Part shown: positions 27,480 to 39,302 of the stretch, piece by piece
How positions within the stretch are numbered: position 1 is the stretch's first letter
Layout: every line of letters begins with the position of its first letter
Made by a program: the position numbers and the translations under genes
Assembly: GCA_947579665.1 (NCBI GenBank)
Contig: OX388349.1
Location: forward strand, 72,420,841-72,484,840
Source: Sympetrum striolatum
Lineage: Eukaryota; Arthropoda; Insecta; Odonata; Libellulidae
Reading direction: 5' to 3'
Length of the DNA stretch: 64,000 bases
Notes under the pieces: generated by a model
The model's input: only the letters and a program-made list of their open reading frames with translations
Databases searched by the model: none
What the model was told of the DNA's origin: nothing

Positions 27480-28450
27480 GAAAACTTCATAATATAAACC
27501 TTCGCGACTCAGCATCTCAACGATACTCGAGCGCTATCGCAACGTGGACAACCAACACCGCTAAGTAACTCCGAGATGCACCAAATTTCACACATCCCTC
27601 CCGTTCCGAGCATTCTTCACACCGAAGATTCACACCCGCGCATTCGTGAAGCAAGTTACGTCACGGCACCGTGGAAAATGAACCGGTAAAAAGAAAACCA
27701 GCCCGACGAGAGCCGGGTCTTTTGAAGAAAGCGTGACTTACGGGCGAAATAAACCAGTGGCGCCTACGTCCAATGGTTCGAGACGGCTCTCCGAAGCTCC
27801 CAGGAGGATGGAGAGAAAAAAAATCCCGTGAAGAAACAGCTGACGAGCGGGCAGCGATATGGCCGCTGGATCCTCACGCTTTTTCACAGCCCCACCAAAA
27901 AGTATACCACTACCACGACGCACGATGGCGAAGGGGGAGTGGAAAAGGTACAGGGGTAGTTTCCATACGACTCCTCACTACTCCCCTACTCCGTGGCGTT
28001 ATAAACCACTTCGTGGCACACAGAAGACATCCGAGTCTTTAGCACAACACCTCCACGTAATGGAAGAAATCACGCACAAAATCCACGGAACACGCGCGCT
28101 GGCGTTGGGGAGGACGCTTTCCCGGATTGCTGGACGCTAACCACGACCGGGCCTGCTCTCACACCTTCCGCGCGCACGGTTGGCAGCCGATATACACACT
28201 GACACACGTTCGTTTAACGATTCCCGCCCGCTGTCGCGCCCGCTTCGGCCGCTAGAGGGATACCCGTCGCTCCGCCCGCTGCAACTCGACCAACTCGACT
28301 GCCTGAAAATAAGAGTCGCTCCGACGCGTGAGTGAAGGCGGAACGAGAAAGCGAGTTCGGGGGTTTTCCCTGATCCCCGTCGTACCCTGATTCCCCCCCG
28401 GACTGGTAACCAGTTTTTCCCTCTCGAATCAAGGGGTCAATCAATATATA
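27480..28450. promoter_or_regulatory. largest CpG-rich island; promoter/enhancer candidate
   Basis: This is the longest run of GC- and CpG-rich sequence in the window. It contains words such as GCGCGC and several CGCCCG-type clusters between about 28.1 and 28.3 kb, and a CRE-like word at 27656-27663. Two overlapping plus-strand frames (27773-28042 and 27859-28140) and minus-strand frames (27738-27923 and 28214-28462) are open together, so composition explains them. In arthropods a kilobase-scale island like this can mark a promoter with a non-coding first exon. I could not assign a start site. Confidence 0.35.
27656..27663. promoter_or_regulatory. CRE/ATF-like word in CpG-rich island
   Basis: TTACGTCA, a known variant of the cAMP-response/ATF site, lies at the left side of the island. 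An 8-base match is expected by chance at this scale, so only its location gives it any weight. Confidence 0.2.
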
Positions 28451-31400
28451 ATAGCGCAGCACGTGCTGATGATGAGGGATCAGACGCTTATTCCTATTCT
28501 AATCGTTTTCTAGCGCTATATTGCGTTACATAATGACAAATGACATCCTCCAGCAGATTTAAGTGAATGCCATGCCGATTACTGCATTGAATTGTGTTGT
28601 ATACGGAGGATTTCAATCATTACAAAATATATCAAATTTACTTCCAAGGTAATGAAAATTTATGACAATGACTGCAATTTCATAGCGACATGTTTCGCTA
28701 TCGGGATGAGCCTGATGAATAAATAATAATTCAAGTACACAAAGTGTTTTTCATTTCCATTAAAATGGCCTTCCCGCATTGAGTTTTCGTCTTAATAGGC
28801 AACCAAATTGAATAAGATTAATACATTACAAATAACATTGTCTTGAAAGGGAAACGTGAGTGAAAAATGCCATAATTTGAGCTAAGATATTTAATTAAGT
28901 TAAATAGATAATTTTAGCCAATGCTCAAGTTGAAACTCCATAAAGAGGAAATATTAGGCTTAGAGTTGAGACTATTTCCAAATTTAGCACACGAAGCGCT
29001 GCTATCCAGTTTTTTGGCTAGCTATGATAAGTTTCCGCAGTTCTAGGCAAATAGATAATTCACCGATTAAGGTTCTATTTTCTAGGAAGTAAACGGGAAA
29101 TAGTAGCCCGAAAATATGCTTTCCTAAAATAATCACGGTAACATATCTTAGAAGAGCATTAGTTAGGCAATTAGTTACTAACATTAGTTAAGGCACGTTC
29201 TCAATACTAATAACAGTTGGCTCAACGCTGGATAATAAAAAAATTGATGGAATTTATAGAGATAATCTACTTTCGCAGAAGACATTTTATTTTAATTCAA
29301 GTTTGGATTAACTACTCTTGATCTCTCACTCATTACATGTCAATTTCACCTATCACATCTTAAGTTGCATTGTATGCAACCAACATAGCAAGACAACATG
29401 AGAAAATCCTCCTTCAGATAATTTACCCCCGTCAAATATAGTAGTAATGGGTAATTTGTTCTGAACGAAGTAAATAAAAAATGTAAAAAAACAACAATGT
29501 CTTTTATTCTAATAAATTTCTATGAACCTTATCGAATTCAGGCTTCTAAACCGTGCGATCATTAATAAACGGAAATAGAATGAAGCGTATCACGACTCTA
29601 CAGTTTCCGATTTACAAAATGCAACAAAGCAAGATCACGTGAAATAAAATTACCTAAATTAACATTTTCAATGTCTAGTAAAAACTGCCTCCCTAAAATA
29701 AGGAAACATTTATCCTACGTTCGTCAAACACAGAAAGAATTTTAACATGCCATGGACATGAATAGATAGCATTTACAAGAAAGATCTTCGTATATATATT
29801 CATTTAGGTGAAAACTTAAGTCTAAAGAAGACAAAAGGAATGTGCATGAAAAAAAAGATATTTCGAACGGAAGAGATTACGTTCCACGAATCATTTCAAA
29901 ATCCTGCGTATTTTTTTGTACTCACTCTGAGATTGGATGGAGGTTTCCTTGCAAGTAAAAGGTTCGTAATGAAATCAGAACTGGTTTCCCAGGACTTACC
30001 TGAAAAAAGAAACATTACGTTAGTAAATGTGAAAGAATAAGGAAAGTAATAAGCAATCACAATATGAAAGGAAAGAGACTTGCTGAAACAGCTAGTACAC
30101 GAAAGCGAAGGATTTCACAGGATATGGAAGCTCAAGTCATTTTAATGATAGAATCAACTTTGGGGATAAGACACTTTGAATTCGGCTCCTAAAAGGAAAT
30201 TCATCTCGTGGTTTTTAAAACATTTCTTTCACAGAGATATTTTGTGCTAATGATTACCACAAACTTACAACTGATCCTCGATCATTTACTTTACACTATC
30301 GTAAGATCCTATTGCCGGTCTTCTCTCTTAATTTTCTGATACTGGACTCCAGACGGAAAGTAAATATTTGAAAATTTCCATGAAGTGATCAGGGGAATTC
30401 GTTTTACATTGCGGGTCTTATTTTTCATTTCATGACGTCTTGAAATTAATCACATAGATATTAATTTCAAAGAAGACGGTTAGGAGGAGATGGCATGAAT
30501 GTTTGGAAGAACAGCGTTGAATAGTTTACATTGTACTATTATATTACTGTTCGATTGGTGAGATTATTTCGAGCTAATATAAAGTCTTTCTTCCGAGATC
30601 TTTTGAAAATACTTCCAAAAACGTCCTCCGGCGTCAATCCGCCTCCGTCTTGCATCTGCGTCAAGAGAAACGGTTGAGACATTCAGGAAAGACCTTCCAT
30701 AGCGCTCAATGAAGGTTGCCCATACGTAACTATTCTTTTTTGTTTTCCTCAGCTTCCACGTATGATCCAATAGGTTGAATGCAACTACTACTGCGTCAAT
30801 AGAGGATCACGTAAGCAGTATTTGTCTCCAAATCCTTGAAATAAATACACCTGTTGAAGTCTCCAAAGAACCCGTCTGCAGTAACATCATGTACACATAG
30901 ATTTAAGCCGAATGAAAATGCTTCTTCTGAACGAAATATCATCCATTATAATAGCTTGTTATACTAATAATAGGCTTAAATTTTGAATTCCGTAAAAGCA
31001 TCATGATAAAGAGAGATATATACATAAGTATTTACAAAAAAATGAACATTGTTCCCAGATACTTGGTGAGTTAGAAACATGAGAAGTAAAGCATCTCAGT
31101 CACCACAAATAAGAAAGTGGTTCTTTATCGACCTTTTGTGAGGACGTGTAAATGATTATTCCGAAAAGATAAAGTAAGCTGTCCAATTTGTTATAAACGA
31201 CTGGCCCATGAAATACGTTAACAAGGCGCTTTGGATGCCGCAACACAAAGAGCATACATATTCTCCTCGATTCAGACTTTAATTCCATTCATAGAACAAA
31301 TACAAAAAAAAAGATTAACAAATGTCACCGAAAATCGTCTGGAATTAAGGAACATAGGTCCTCTTCCTAATGAAAATTAAAAGAAATCTTACAGCCAATA

Positions 31401-31459
31401 ATCTAAAGAACTTCATGATGAAATTTTACTTAGCACGAGGAGGCGTGCGCCTTAAACCC
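28451..31459. other. AT-rich non-coding, nothing recognised
   Basis: No repeats or motifs that I could identify. Frames are short and isolated. Confidence 0.5.
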
Positions 31460-31552
31460 AAGGTTGAGCAAGGAGTGAAAAATTGTGACATGACTGGAGA
31501 CCTGGGTTCGAGTCCCAGTCATGTCACAATTTTTCACTCCTTGTTCAACCTT
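31460..31552. repeat. 38-bp inverted repeat folding around a tRNA-type B-box (SINE fold-back)
   Basis: The left arm 31460-31497 and right arm 31515-31552 are reverse complements at 37 of 38 positions. The one exception (31468 opposite 31544) would be a G-U pair in plus-strand RNA, so a transcript could form an unbroken 38-bp duplex. The 17-base loop and adjoining bases contain GGGTTCGAGTCCC, the B-box/T-loop signature of tRNA-derived SINEs (polymerase III promoters). The right half (B-box, then CAATTTTTCACTCC) resembles the SINE fragment at 47545-47610. The likely origin is a SINE 3' end copied back on itself by template switching or by two abutting opposite insertions. No A-box is visible nearby. 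An alternative fold is the local T-stem CTGGG/CCCAG. Confidence 0.85.
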
Positions 31553-33231
31553 CAATAATCTAAAATTTAGCGGTCTATATTGCTTTAAAATCACGTTTGT
31601 ACTTTCTTTGTATTGTTCAAATACTAACAGTGCCTAAAAGTGATGTAATTATTAATGCTTAAAATCTAAATTGGAATACTTTTCACTGAAAACTGCTACA
31701 TTTTGAAAAACAAATGATCAAAATCTCTGCAAGGGTAAAATCATTAGCGAAAGATAAACATCATTAAAACAAATAAGAAGTTATAACAAGCATTATGAGG
31801 TGACTTGAAAAACTGTCGACTCTTAAGGTCTCAAGAGTGAAACCAGTCTGCTGTTTCAACAGTCCTGAGAAGATTTTTTCTTGGAAAACCGCGGATGCAG
31901 AAAAAATTCGCCCGGCTAATTTAAGTCACAGAAGACACGAGAAAGAAGATGTGTGGCAATGAATTACGACTGGAGAGACCCCGGCAGGGAAACTGGCGTA
32001 ATCAAATACTGGTTATGGAAATGAGGTTCCCGCTCGGATATTCAAGGTATTAAAAGGAAGTTCGGCATTAAAGACAGACCGGATAAGACCTGTAATCATA
32101 AACACGAAAGCCGCCAATAAATGCGAGGGACGTCAGTACAGACAAGAAGTTCGTAAGGCACAATCAGTCTTGCTTTTTATCTTTGCTCGAGTAACATTAA
32201 TACAAATTCCTAATAGGAACATATGGACGAAATTTCTTCCACTGAGGTATCCAAAGAAATTTCATCGAAAGAATCACTCTTTTGGAGTAGAAAGCGTAAA
32301 GTACGGTGAAAAGGAAAATTAATCCGCAATAAGTAGCTTCTCTCTCCCATTATAAATGCCTCTATTTGCTAGCCATTACGAGCTATTCTCTCCCGATATC
32401 CCTACTTTCCTTTAATTACTGATACTATATTTTTATATTATCCAGCAACTTTTATCTGTGAAATTTAAAAGCCTTAAAAAAGTGGCAACAGAATCATCTC
32501 TATCAAAGCTCCGAGCGCTTGCATAAAAAGTTACTACTAGATATTGTACAAACCAGTTGACTGCTTTGTATAGTTTCTGTTAGTTTGAGCCCAGTTTTCC
32601 AGCTCATACCAGAGGGAATTCTGACCGTTGTCTTTGCTAATGATTTTAGAAGCGTCACACCTTTTTCAACAATGATTTGAGAATAGAATTCAACTTGAAC
32701 ATAATTTCTTAAAAATCATTGAATTCACTACATGGGTCAAGATTTGAAACTGCATACTAACCTAAAAATGTAGTCCTAGGCTCGGATACAAGGGTGTATA
32801 CGAAACTAAGTGTTGCCAGCAAAATATTTGTCAATACATCAACGTTGCTTAGGCATACAAAATATAATCTATTCACATCAAATTACAGAAAGATGTCGGC
32901 AAGTAAGAAAAAATATCATGGTAGAAAACACCAATCGTTCTCGATGAGATATAATCTGATATCCGAGCGCTTCCTTTATGAAGTTTTCAGACATTGCCCT
33001 ACCCTGAATTTCATTCGTCAATTATAAAGTGAACAGCCTAAACTTTCATCAGAATATCTTTTGATACAGAGTGAATACTATGGAAGGAGACACGAGTAAA
33101 AACTGATTAAAACTTGGATGAATGGATTTAGGACAAATCAGATAATGTGATAAAAATAAAAGTATAAGATGCTACAAACAGAAAATTCAAAACTTCTTTT
33201 TTTAACAGGAGCAATAAAAAAATATGTATGC
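31553..33231. other. non-coding, nothing recognised
   Basis: AT-rich sequence with a small imperfect hairpin region at about 31817-31865. No element ends were identified. Confidence 0.5.
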
Positions 33232-33249
33232 TCCACAGGATCCTGTGGA
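33232..33249. repeat. 18-bp perfect palindrome
   Basis: TCCACAGGATCCTGTGGA is its own reverse complement with no spacer. It may be a dimeric protein-binding site or chance. There is no other support for function. Confidence 0.6.
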
Positions 33250-34899
33250 ACTAAGACAAAGTGTTCTTTTCCTTACTAACGTTATGGAGTTCCTCACAGT
33301 GACAGCTTCGTCAATTGATTTTATTTTAAAATAAAAAACAATTAAAGACCGAGATAATATGATGAACGGTACACGTATTTACCGCATGGAGAAAGGCGGC
33401 AATAATGAGAGCATCGAACACTGTCCATTTCCATGGTCACCGTGAATAAGGCCGCGAATTAAGCAAGCGATCGAGGGAGATCCTAAAAAAATCGCTAACT
33501 CCGAAATACCTTGTTAGAGACCAAAGCGAAGCCCGCAACCGTTTAAGAAACAACTTTCCATTTTCATCTCCATCCTTAACACGTAACTTCGAACTTAACC
33601 TCTCCTTGTAAGGAAAATCACCGCAAATCGCGAACGGCCTTCCTAAAAAGATGGCGATATTTACATCTTCGAACCGAGCGTCTCATTAAAGTTCGAATGG
33701 CGTTCCTCAAAGGACATTCCCCGTCGGCGATCCGTCAAAAGACGTTCGATGGGATGCCGACGTGCATTGCTACATTGTTGGGATGCACGGGTACCTGAAG
33801 CACACCATCCTTCGAAAAGAAATCTCTGAAGCGATTCACAGGCATCTTTCAAGGTTCTTCCATTTATTCGCTTCCAAACCCGTCCTGACCTGCCTTCCGT
33901 ATCTATGGCCATATAGAGTATAACTCTGCAGGTAAGACTGACGAAAGTGTATGTTTCGAAAAGCAAAACGAGAAAGGTCGAGACGGAATTGAGACACAAA
34001 GAGATGTGACTATACTGTGGAAACTAAATATATAAGAGATTCATCATCTATTTCGAGCTACAAGATGCTTTCAAAACATCACTAGAATATATCTGCTATT
34101 GCGTGGTTTTGTGAACACTGAAATGGAATATTTTAGAATAAATTAATTCTCTTAAATTCAGGAAATGAGTCATCATGTGAAATTATCCAATTCCATGATC
34201 TTTTGAGGATAGAAAAAAGATTGTAAACTTCATATTTTTCCAATTCATCCCGATATAATTGCATTCCGAGGGAGTCTGGGTTGAGTTATCTTGTTGCCGA
34301 AACTTTCCCATTGAATTAAGGATGTTGGTTTCCATAAAAAAACTAAGAATACTGATCTAATGATTTGGCGAGTGTGTAAATATTGAATTTCGTCTTTCAT
34401 TTTTATCATCCCTTATTTATAAGCGCAGATTAAAATCTCTCCTGCTTAGCGATGCGGGCCAGTGGGTAAGAACAAAGACTTGGACGACACAGACCTTTCC
34501 CGATGAGTTGAAATATGCTTTTCCAATGAGATTATAGGGCGGCTAAATTAAACCTTTGGTACAGTGGAATCATTCTTAGATTTTGTGGTGGTCATACCAG
34601 CCGATTACAAAATAAATATTGGACAAATATCTATGATCCGCGTAAGTTGCCTATAAATTTTCTTTTAAAGCCCATAAGAAAGTATTTGAACAAAATATTT
34701 ACTGCACGATTTTCAGCATTTACGACTTACTTTGGGTCATTTAAAGAAAGGCAATATTCTGTATAAACTCATTCAGCATAGAAAATTTAAGACGGATAAA
34801 ATTCCTAAAAGGGTATTTTCCCCCATTTAAATTCTTACAGAAGGCTTTTTCAAAAATCTAATCCGCTAAATGGGATATTACACCCTTAAAGCCCGACCA
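33250..34899. other. non-coding, nothing recognised
   Basis: AT-rich apart from 33.65-33.95 kb, where a 112-codon minus-strand frame without recognisable features occurs. Confidence 0.5.
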
Positions 34900-35450
34900 C
34901 CCCACTGCGTTGAAGAAGCTGCATTTCTCCACGCCAAACCTTTCGAGGCCCGAAAACAAGGGTAAGCCTTATTAAGCCGACGTGTACCCGTTGAAGGGAG
35001 CGCAACCAAAACATCCGTGCGGTGCGAGAGATGAACAAGATGGGAAAGAGGTGGAGATCACGAAATCACGGAGCGAAACCGCAGGAGGGCACACCCAACC
35101 TCCCGTGATTCCACTCACGCGAGCACACACGCATTCGCAGGTGCATAAGACATCTTCCATGAATGGCCTCTCGAAAGAGATTCGGCCCCACCGCAATATC
35201 CATTGAAAAGGGTGCTCCGGTGGAAGGACTCGCGAATTGTGCATCCCTTTCACGGCGGCTTGTTTACGGGCGGTCGGCGAGAACATCCGCAACAATCTCT
35301 TCCAAATCCAGCCTTTATCCATGCTCACCACTTTCTCCCGTCGGTGCATTTGCAGAAGAGCAGCGATAAAAACGGAGGAGATGAAAAGGAGCGAAGCTAC
35401 GCTCGGAAGTTCGGTTTCATCGTCAGTGCGTGAATGAATTAAGAGCGGGT
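34900..35450. other. GC/CpG-rich island
   Basis: At least four frames (34972-35349 minus; 34982-35206, 35163-35369 and 35203-35433 plus) are open over the same bases, again suggesting composition rather than coding. No protein family was recognised. A regulatory role is possible but unsupported by specific motifs. Confidence 0.35.
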
Positions 35451-35687
35451 GGAATGAAAGGCGGCTTCTGTCTGCTGAAAGCAGTTACTTGAGAGGGCTG
35501 CTGAATAAAAGGCCCATGCGGATGTGGGTATTGGGGTGAATAGAAAACATTCACGTTTTTAATTATAACATCTGTTTAGAGAAAAAATTACGAAGGAGCT
35601 TGCTCTATATAGAATAGCAGGTTGGGAATCTCAGAAAGGAACGGGATTAGAAGCTAGGCTGCTCTTCCTAGATAAATTTAGGTTTGA

Positions 35688-35870
35688 ATTTTAATATTAA
35701 TATATTCATTTATTTACTGTACAAAACCGCTGCAGTTAGTCGCAGGGACTGGCGGTGACGTTAACTTATATAACAATTAATAAAAAAGTTACTATGCATA
35801 AATACAATACAATAAACCCAACTATATACAACATAAGCATACATAAATAAAAAATAATAAAAATGAATAA
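35688..35870 (-). mobile_element. possible LINE 3' UTR with short A-rich tail
   Basis: Read on the minus strand, AT-rich 3'-UTR-like sequence leads to a GC-richer stretch (about 35730-35760) and then TTTTGTACAGTAAATAAATG, followed by an AT-rich tail. A polyadenylation-like end of this kind is common at insect non-LTR retrotransposon 3' termini. There is no coding remnant, target duplication or second copy in the window, so this remains tentative. Confidence 0.25.
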
Positions 35871-36261
35871 ATGCAAAAATATAATTTTGCAATACATATA
35901 TTTGAATTATAAAAAAACACCGCTGTGAATTAGCTAAGCTAGTTTTCATTGCAAATGACCTTAAATAGCATATACATTACTTGTCTTTACTTTTCATGCA
36001 AGAGTTTTCAGGGTTCTATGTTTGCATTTTAATGTTAGTATATGTTTGGATTTTAATACTTGTACCGGAAAGTGAGAAATGAGACCCAGATTTTCTTTGT
36101 GAGGAGTAAAAAACACCCAAATATTATCGAATAGGTAATTCATGGTTTTTATTTGGTTCTATTCCGAGTTTTCGTGACTTCTAAAGACGAGAGGATAGTT
36201 TTGAAATCCATCACTATCTTTCTTGTCATGGTCTCAGATACAGAAAATACCAGACTTTTTC
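35871..36261. other. non-coding, nothing recognised
   Basis: AT-rich sequence between a possible retroelement tail and the tRNA-like block. Confidence 0.5.
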
Positions 36262-36340
36262 GGTAGCTAGTGGCAGGATTGGGTTCGAACCACCATTCGA
36301 GTTGTACACTTTATGGACTCTCCCTTCTGCTACATTGATA
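36262..36340 (-). mobile_element. tRNA-like SINE head with A- and B-boxes (minus strand)
   Basis: The minus strand carries TAGCAGAAGGG (plus 36322-36332), a full match to the A-box pattern TRGYNNANNNG. About 41 bases later comes GGTTCGAACCC (plus 36281-36291), matching the B-box. That spacing is about right for an internal polymerase III promoter. The T-stem is imperfect and I could not draw a convincing D-arm, anticodon arm or acceptor stem, so a functional tRNA is unlikely. It is better read as the head of a tRNA-derived SINE or an old tRNA pseudogene. A second B-box on the opposite strand lies 340 bp away (36634-36644). Confidence 0.5.
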
Positions 36341-36604
36341 TAAATCGAGTTTATGGCCTTTCGTCTGGACACAGAGAAGAAATGGATTCAAATTGAAATC
36401 GCAGTACACCAGATCCGATATAACTAAACTATAATAACATAAAAGGATCTACGTATACCATCCCATTTAGAGCTATTCAAAAGTCTAACTTCCATCTAAG
36501 AGGAGAGCAAATTTTAGCGTTTCATTCGATAATGAATTGATGATTCCGAAGATGAGATTGGGAGAAGAGATTCACCCAAGAAGCTGCTTTCCGAGAGAGG
36601 CTGA

Positions 36605-36690
36605 CCAGCCTGCATGTGGATTAGGAGGTCATGGGTTCGAATTCCCCTGAGGCTTGAGAGAGGGCGGGTTTGGGATGCGTTTTCCATAGC
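36605..36690 (+). mobile_element. tRNA-derived SINE fragment (B-box)
   Basis: The segment GGAGGTCATGGGTTCGAATT (36624-36643), followed by CCCCTGAGGC, has the tRNA T-arm/B-box signature (box at 36634-36644) in a layout like the fragments at 31.5 and 47.57 kb. No A-box is convincing upstream. The right boundary is undefined; distinctive GC-richer sequence continues to about 36840 and may be the SINE body. Confidence 0.45.
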
Positions 36691-36840
36691 TGCAAATCAT
36701 ACGACCTATATAGCCATGGAAGGCGTCTCAAAGCGATGGATTCGTTGCATTCTTTTCCCTCGGCATTCAAATAACTCTCAACTGCCACTGAGGGTGAATG
36801 CGTCTGCAGCCAGCGAAGCGTACATACAGATATGAACTCA

Positions 36841-37410
36841 GATCTTATAGCGATACATAGATGTGCATCCCTGAGAAACTCAAAATAGATTTATCTGTTC
36901 AAATGTTGGACGGAGTGCAAGATTTGCCAACGAAAACATTTCCCGAGGTACATCATACACCAACAGGAACATTTAATTCCCTATTTACAACCCATTGTTG
37001 TATCAGATATTCAAAGAGCACCGAAATGAATTTTATATATAACGAAATCTTCCAGAATCAGGTAAACATTTTTAATTAAAACGTAATTAGCGAAAATTCA
37101 CTACAATAAAATAACGGAAATACTACAAATTTCGTTGATTAACAACAATAATAAATACATTCATAAGTTGCTATAGCACAAACGTACTTAATTTGGAGCT
37201 CCAAAACATAAAGAAAGGGTCAGTATTACTTATTTAATTTAACCAAACTTCAGAAAAACAACACATATCTCCGAGCACTACCTCAAATAACTGTACTTGA
37301 AAGATGAAAATATATGAGCTAAAAATTTATTATTATCCATTTGTCCAATAAAGCACCGATATAAAAGGAAATTAAGAGAAATTTATGAATGTAAATACGT
37401 ATAGCATTGA
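36841..37410. other. AT-rich non-coding with a 14-bp palindrome
   Basis: TTTGGAGCTCCAAA at 37192-37205 is a perfect palindrome. Nothing else was recognised. Confidence 0.45.
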
Positions 37411-37433
37411 TCATCCGCATTGATGCGGAATGA
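37411..37433. repeat. near-perfect small palindrome
   Basis: The core CCGCAT-TG-ATGCGG extends outward to TCAT/ATGA with a single-base length difference. This could be the remnant of a tiny foldback insertion or a dimeric binding site; there is no further support. Confidence 0.5.
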
Positions 37434-37890
37434 TAATTACCATAATTAAAAACTTAATCACATTTATATACATATTTAACTAATGAAATATTCATGAGCC
37501 AAGGAATATAAAATATTCGCTCGTATAAAAGGAAAAGGATATTTTGCAAATTTTAAATTACAAAACATATCCTTCCGTTGGTATTTCCTGGTCATTCTCA
37601 TTAACGTTGGTAATGAATCGTTTGAAATCATGGTAGTTGAAATGCCATTAAGAATGTTGCTATTTAATATCAAAAGTCAAGAATGTTAGTCGTTTTAAAT
37701 CGGCGATTAATTATAAAGAATAAAAGATTTATTTAGATAATGGATGAGACGCCTTCATTGGTGATAATCCATTCAAATCAAGGTATATTTTTGTATGAGT
37801 GATATATCTAGCTTTCCTTATAACAAAAGAGAACATATTGCACAACGGGAAATAATATTTCGAATTTGAATGAAAGAGAAATTTTCAACA
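37434..37890. other. AT-rich non-coding, nothing recognised
   Basis: No motifs of note before the tandem duplication that follows. Confidence 0.5.
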
Positions 37891-37962
37891 CTCAAATACT
37901 ATTATATAAATAATAGAGTAAATAAACTCAAATACTATTATATAAATAATAAAGTAAAATAT
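37891..37962. repeat. 36-bp tandem duplication
   Basis: Copies at 37891-37926 and 37927-37962 begin CTCAAATACTATTATATAAA and are nearly identical, with one G/A difference inside the first 30 bases and small differences at the end. Two copies only. The high identity suggests a recent local duplication. Confidence 0.85.
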
Positions 37963-39275
37963 GTATTCTTTACAAGTATGGTAGAGGAAAAGATTTATTT
38001 ACTTCAATAACTAAATAATTAACCATGTCTTTACTAAAATTTACTTCCGTCTTTGTATTGCCCTGATATTATGAATACTACCGAGGTATGAGTGATGCCA
38101 AATCATGACATACAATCTGTTCACTCTATATTGAATGCTGCATAACGTATCATTACCCTCTGCTTATTGTGTATTTACATGAACGTTTGCCACTCTTTGT
38201 ATTCTGTCAACAGCAAGGGCATACTACCCCACTCCTCATCATACCTCATTCCCTCTAAAAATGTCTGCTACCTATGGTGACTTGACTTTTCAGTAGATTT
38301 GGGGTGATCTGGATTCGCAATTACATAGATACCCTACAAATCACCTATCGAAGTCTGGCAGTGGGTGTATTGTGTACACTGTATACACACTGTGATCTAT
38401 ATTTTCTTCTTTTTTTAACCTTTTTCTTCCGTTTCTTCCTATTGCGGATCCTTCGTGTATCTCACACTGGTTAGCGATAGCGTTACAGAAATGTTAGGCA
38501 CGATATTACGTGAATTCGTTTATAATACAATTCTAAATAAGAGCTCATGTCACTTAAAACTAGCCACAGCGAATCATCAAATTGATACATGCCCGAAGTT
38601 CAATAATTTGTGGATTGAAAAGGAGAGTATTAATTGGAAAGCAGTCGTAGGTTAGGCAAGGATGAGAAGTGAAGGGATGAGAAGAATGGTAGTGGGTCGA
38701 AAGTGAGAGCGTGTGAAGTTGGCAGTGAAAGGGCAAGAAGAGCAGGGAGAACAGGGCGAGGAGTGGGAGGCGAAGAAAAACTGTTCGGTTGTACCACTCG
38801 AGTCTTACGAGAGGAGCTTACAAGGCAGTTTTCAAACATGCAGGATCCACATATCCACCAAATTGATCAACTCTATGCTACCTGCAACCCATTCTGCAAA
38901 GATGATTTCAACTGGTGATCCACTAACGAATAAATTACCGAGTATAGCAGAGATACATTAATTAGTGCAGGAATCAAAATTTCTGCTTCCACACTGTACA
39001 TTATTATTGGTGTATTTAGTGATACTGGTATCAATATTGTGAAATTTAATGTTCTATATTTTTGTGTATCATATATAATAGAAAGAGGGCAATTATGGCT
39101 GTTCAATAAATTTAATCTTTACCTCTAAATTTATCATCAACGATAATGGCACGAGGTTTACCAGCAAACAACTAACTTTCTCCGTAAATATGAATATTGT
39201 GAATTAAATGCAGAGATGGTCAGTCAATTATTGGATATGAATCTGCTATCCTCAGAAATAAGGCATGAGGAGTAC
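37963..39275. other. non-coding with a small imperfect palindrome
   Basis: A GTGTAT...ATACAC imperfect palindrome lies at about 38365-38390. Purine-rich DNA at 38640-38780 opens overlapping frames on both strands without recognisable features. Nothing else was identified. Confidence 0.45.
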
Positions 39276-39302
39276 TTCTTCCGTTTCATATGAAACGAAG
39301 AA
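39276..39302. repeat. near-perfect 27-bp palindrome
   Basis: The two halves match as TTCTTC(C)GTTTCAT / ATGAAACGAAGAA with one extra C on the left side and no spacer. Origin and function are unknown. Confidence 0.65.

Noticed and set aside
31370..31558. 62-codon frame across the fold-back
   Set aside because: It reads straight through the SINE hairpin and is a by-product of it, not a gene.
36262..36340. Functional tRNA gene
   Set aside because: A- and B-boxes fit, but the arms and acceptor stem do not fold properly, so kept as a SINE/tRNA-like relic.
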